Part shown: in pieces, positions 5,822 to 5,882 of the stretch | Layout of the letters: every line of letters starts with the position of its first letter | Position numbering within the stretch: position 1 is the stretch's first letter | From: Halobacteriales archaeon QH_10_65_19 | Lineage (GTDB): Archaea > Halobacteriota > Halobacteria > Halobacteriales > Haloarculaceae | Assembly (NCBI GenBank): GCA_003022085.1 | Contig: PXQK01000096.1 | Span: 1-5,882, forward strand | Length of the DNA stretch: 5,882 nt | Direction of reading: 5' to 3' | Program-made: the position numbers and the translations under genes | Notes under the pieces: model-generated | Told to the model about the DNA's origin: nothing | Seen by the model: the letters and a program-made list of their open reading frames with translations, nothing else | Database searches by the model: none

Positions 5822-5882
5822 TGAATATTCCCTCCTCGACCGTAACCACTATTTGGAACCTCGGCAATACCGTGTATTAGTT

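Larger units (their letters stand above)
5281..5882. mobile_element. Partial IS200/IS605-type (TnpB/IscB) element, one end only
   Basis: The boundary sequence CTTGACATCC, then a 10-bp hairpin, then AATCCC is, from memory, the characteristic outer end of many IS200/IS605-group elements, including haloarchaeal ones. It begins ten bases beyond the aminotransferase stop codon, a common landing place for such elements. These elements lack terminal inverted repeats and target duplications, so only the hairpin end can be recognised. No transposase or TnpB/IscB protein is identifiable before the window ends; it may lie downstream or have been lost. Base composition becomes more AT-rich from about 5800. 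Confidence 0.45.

Noticed and set aside
5299..5824. Overlapping plus-strand open frames of 70-143 codons within the structured region
   Set aside because: They are Arg/Ser/Pro-rich rather than acidic, overlap one another and match no family I know. The hairpin content explains the region better.

Overview
The window looks like a haloarchaeal chromosome. It is GC-rich, its proteins are strongly acidic (many Asp and Glu), several genes have an archaeal TATA element about 27 bp upstream of the start codon with little or no leader, and one gene encodes the archaeal AdkA-type adenylate kinase fold. I cannot name a genus.

Layout: 1-505 has no convincing intact gene. It holds a concentric imperfect palindrome (75-189), an acidic reading-frame remnant on the minus strand (143-379) and the promoter of the next gene. 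506-1465 (+) encodes a Cro/C1-type HTH regulator. 1466-1856 is mostly intergenic but hides a small minus-strand gene (1495-1626) whose product resembles haloarchaeal antitoxin-like small proteins. 1857-2147 (+) is a DUF5789-like small protein, and its stop codon overlaps the start of an AdkA-like adenylate kinase (2147-2722, +). Convergent to these is a heme dioxygenase of the indoleamine 2,3-dioxygenase family (2756-3919, -). Divergent from the dioxygenase, across a 227-bp regulatory interval, is a class I PLP-dependent aminotransferase (4147-5271, +). The dioxygenase/aminotransferase pair could act in tryptophan/kynurenine metabolism, but that is inferred from adjacency and family membership only.

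The most unusual stretch is 5281-5821. It begins ten bases after the aminotransferase stop codon with a sequence typical of an IS200/IS605-type element end, a perfect 10-bp hairpin. It continues as a chain of at least eight further stems enclosed by a 9-bp long-range helix (5333-5341 with 5813-5821). No convincing protein gene lies in it. Internal G-U wobbles favour the plus strand as the RNA strand. I read it as a large structured RNA, possibly the guide-RNA (omega RNA/HEARO/reRNA-like) part of an IscB- or TnpB-type element whose effector gene would lie beyond the window. That is a hypothesis; no effector is visible here.
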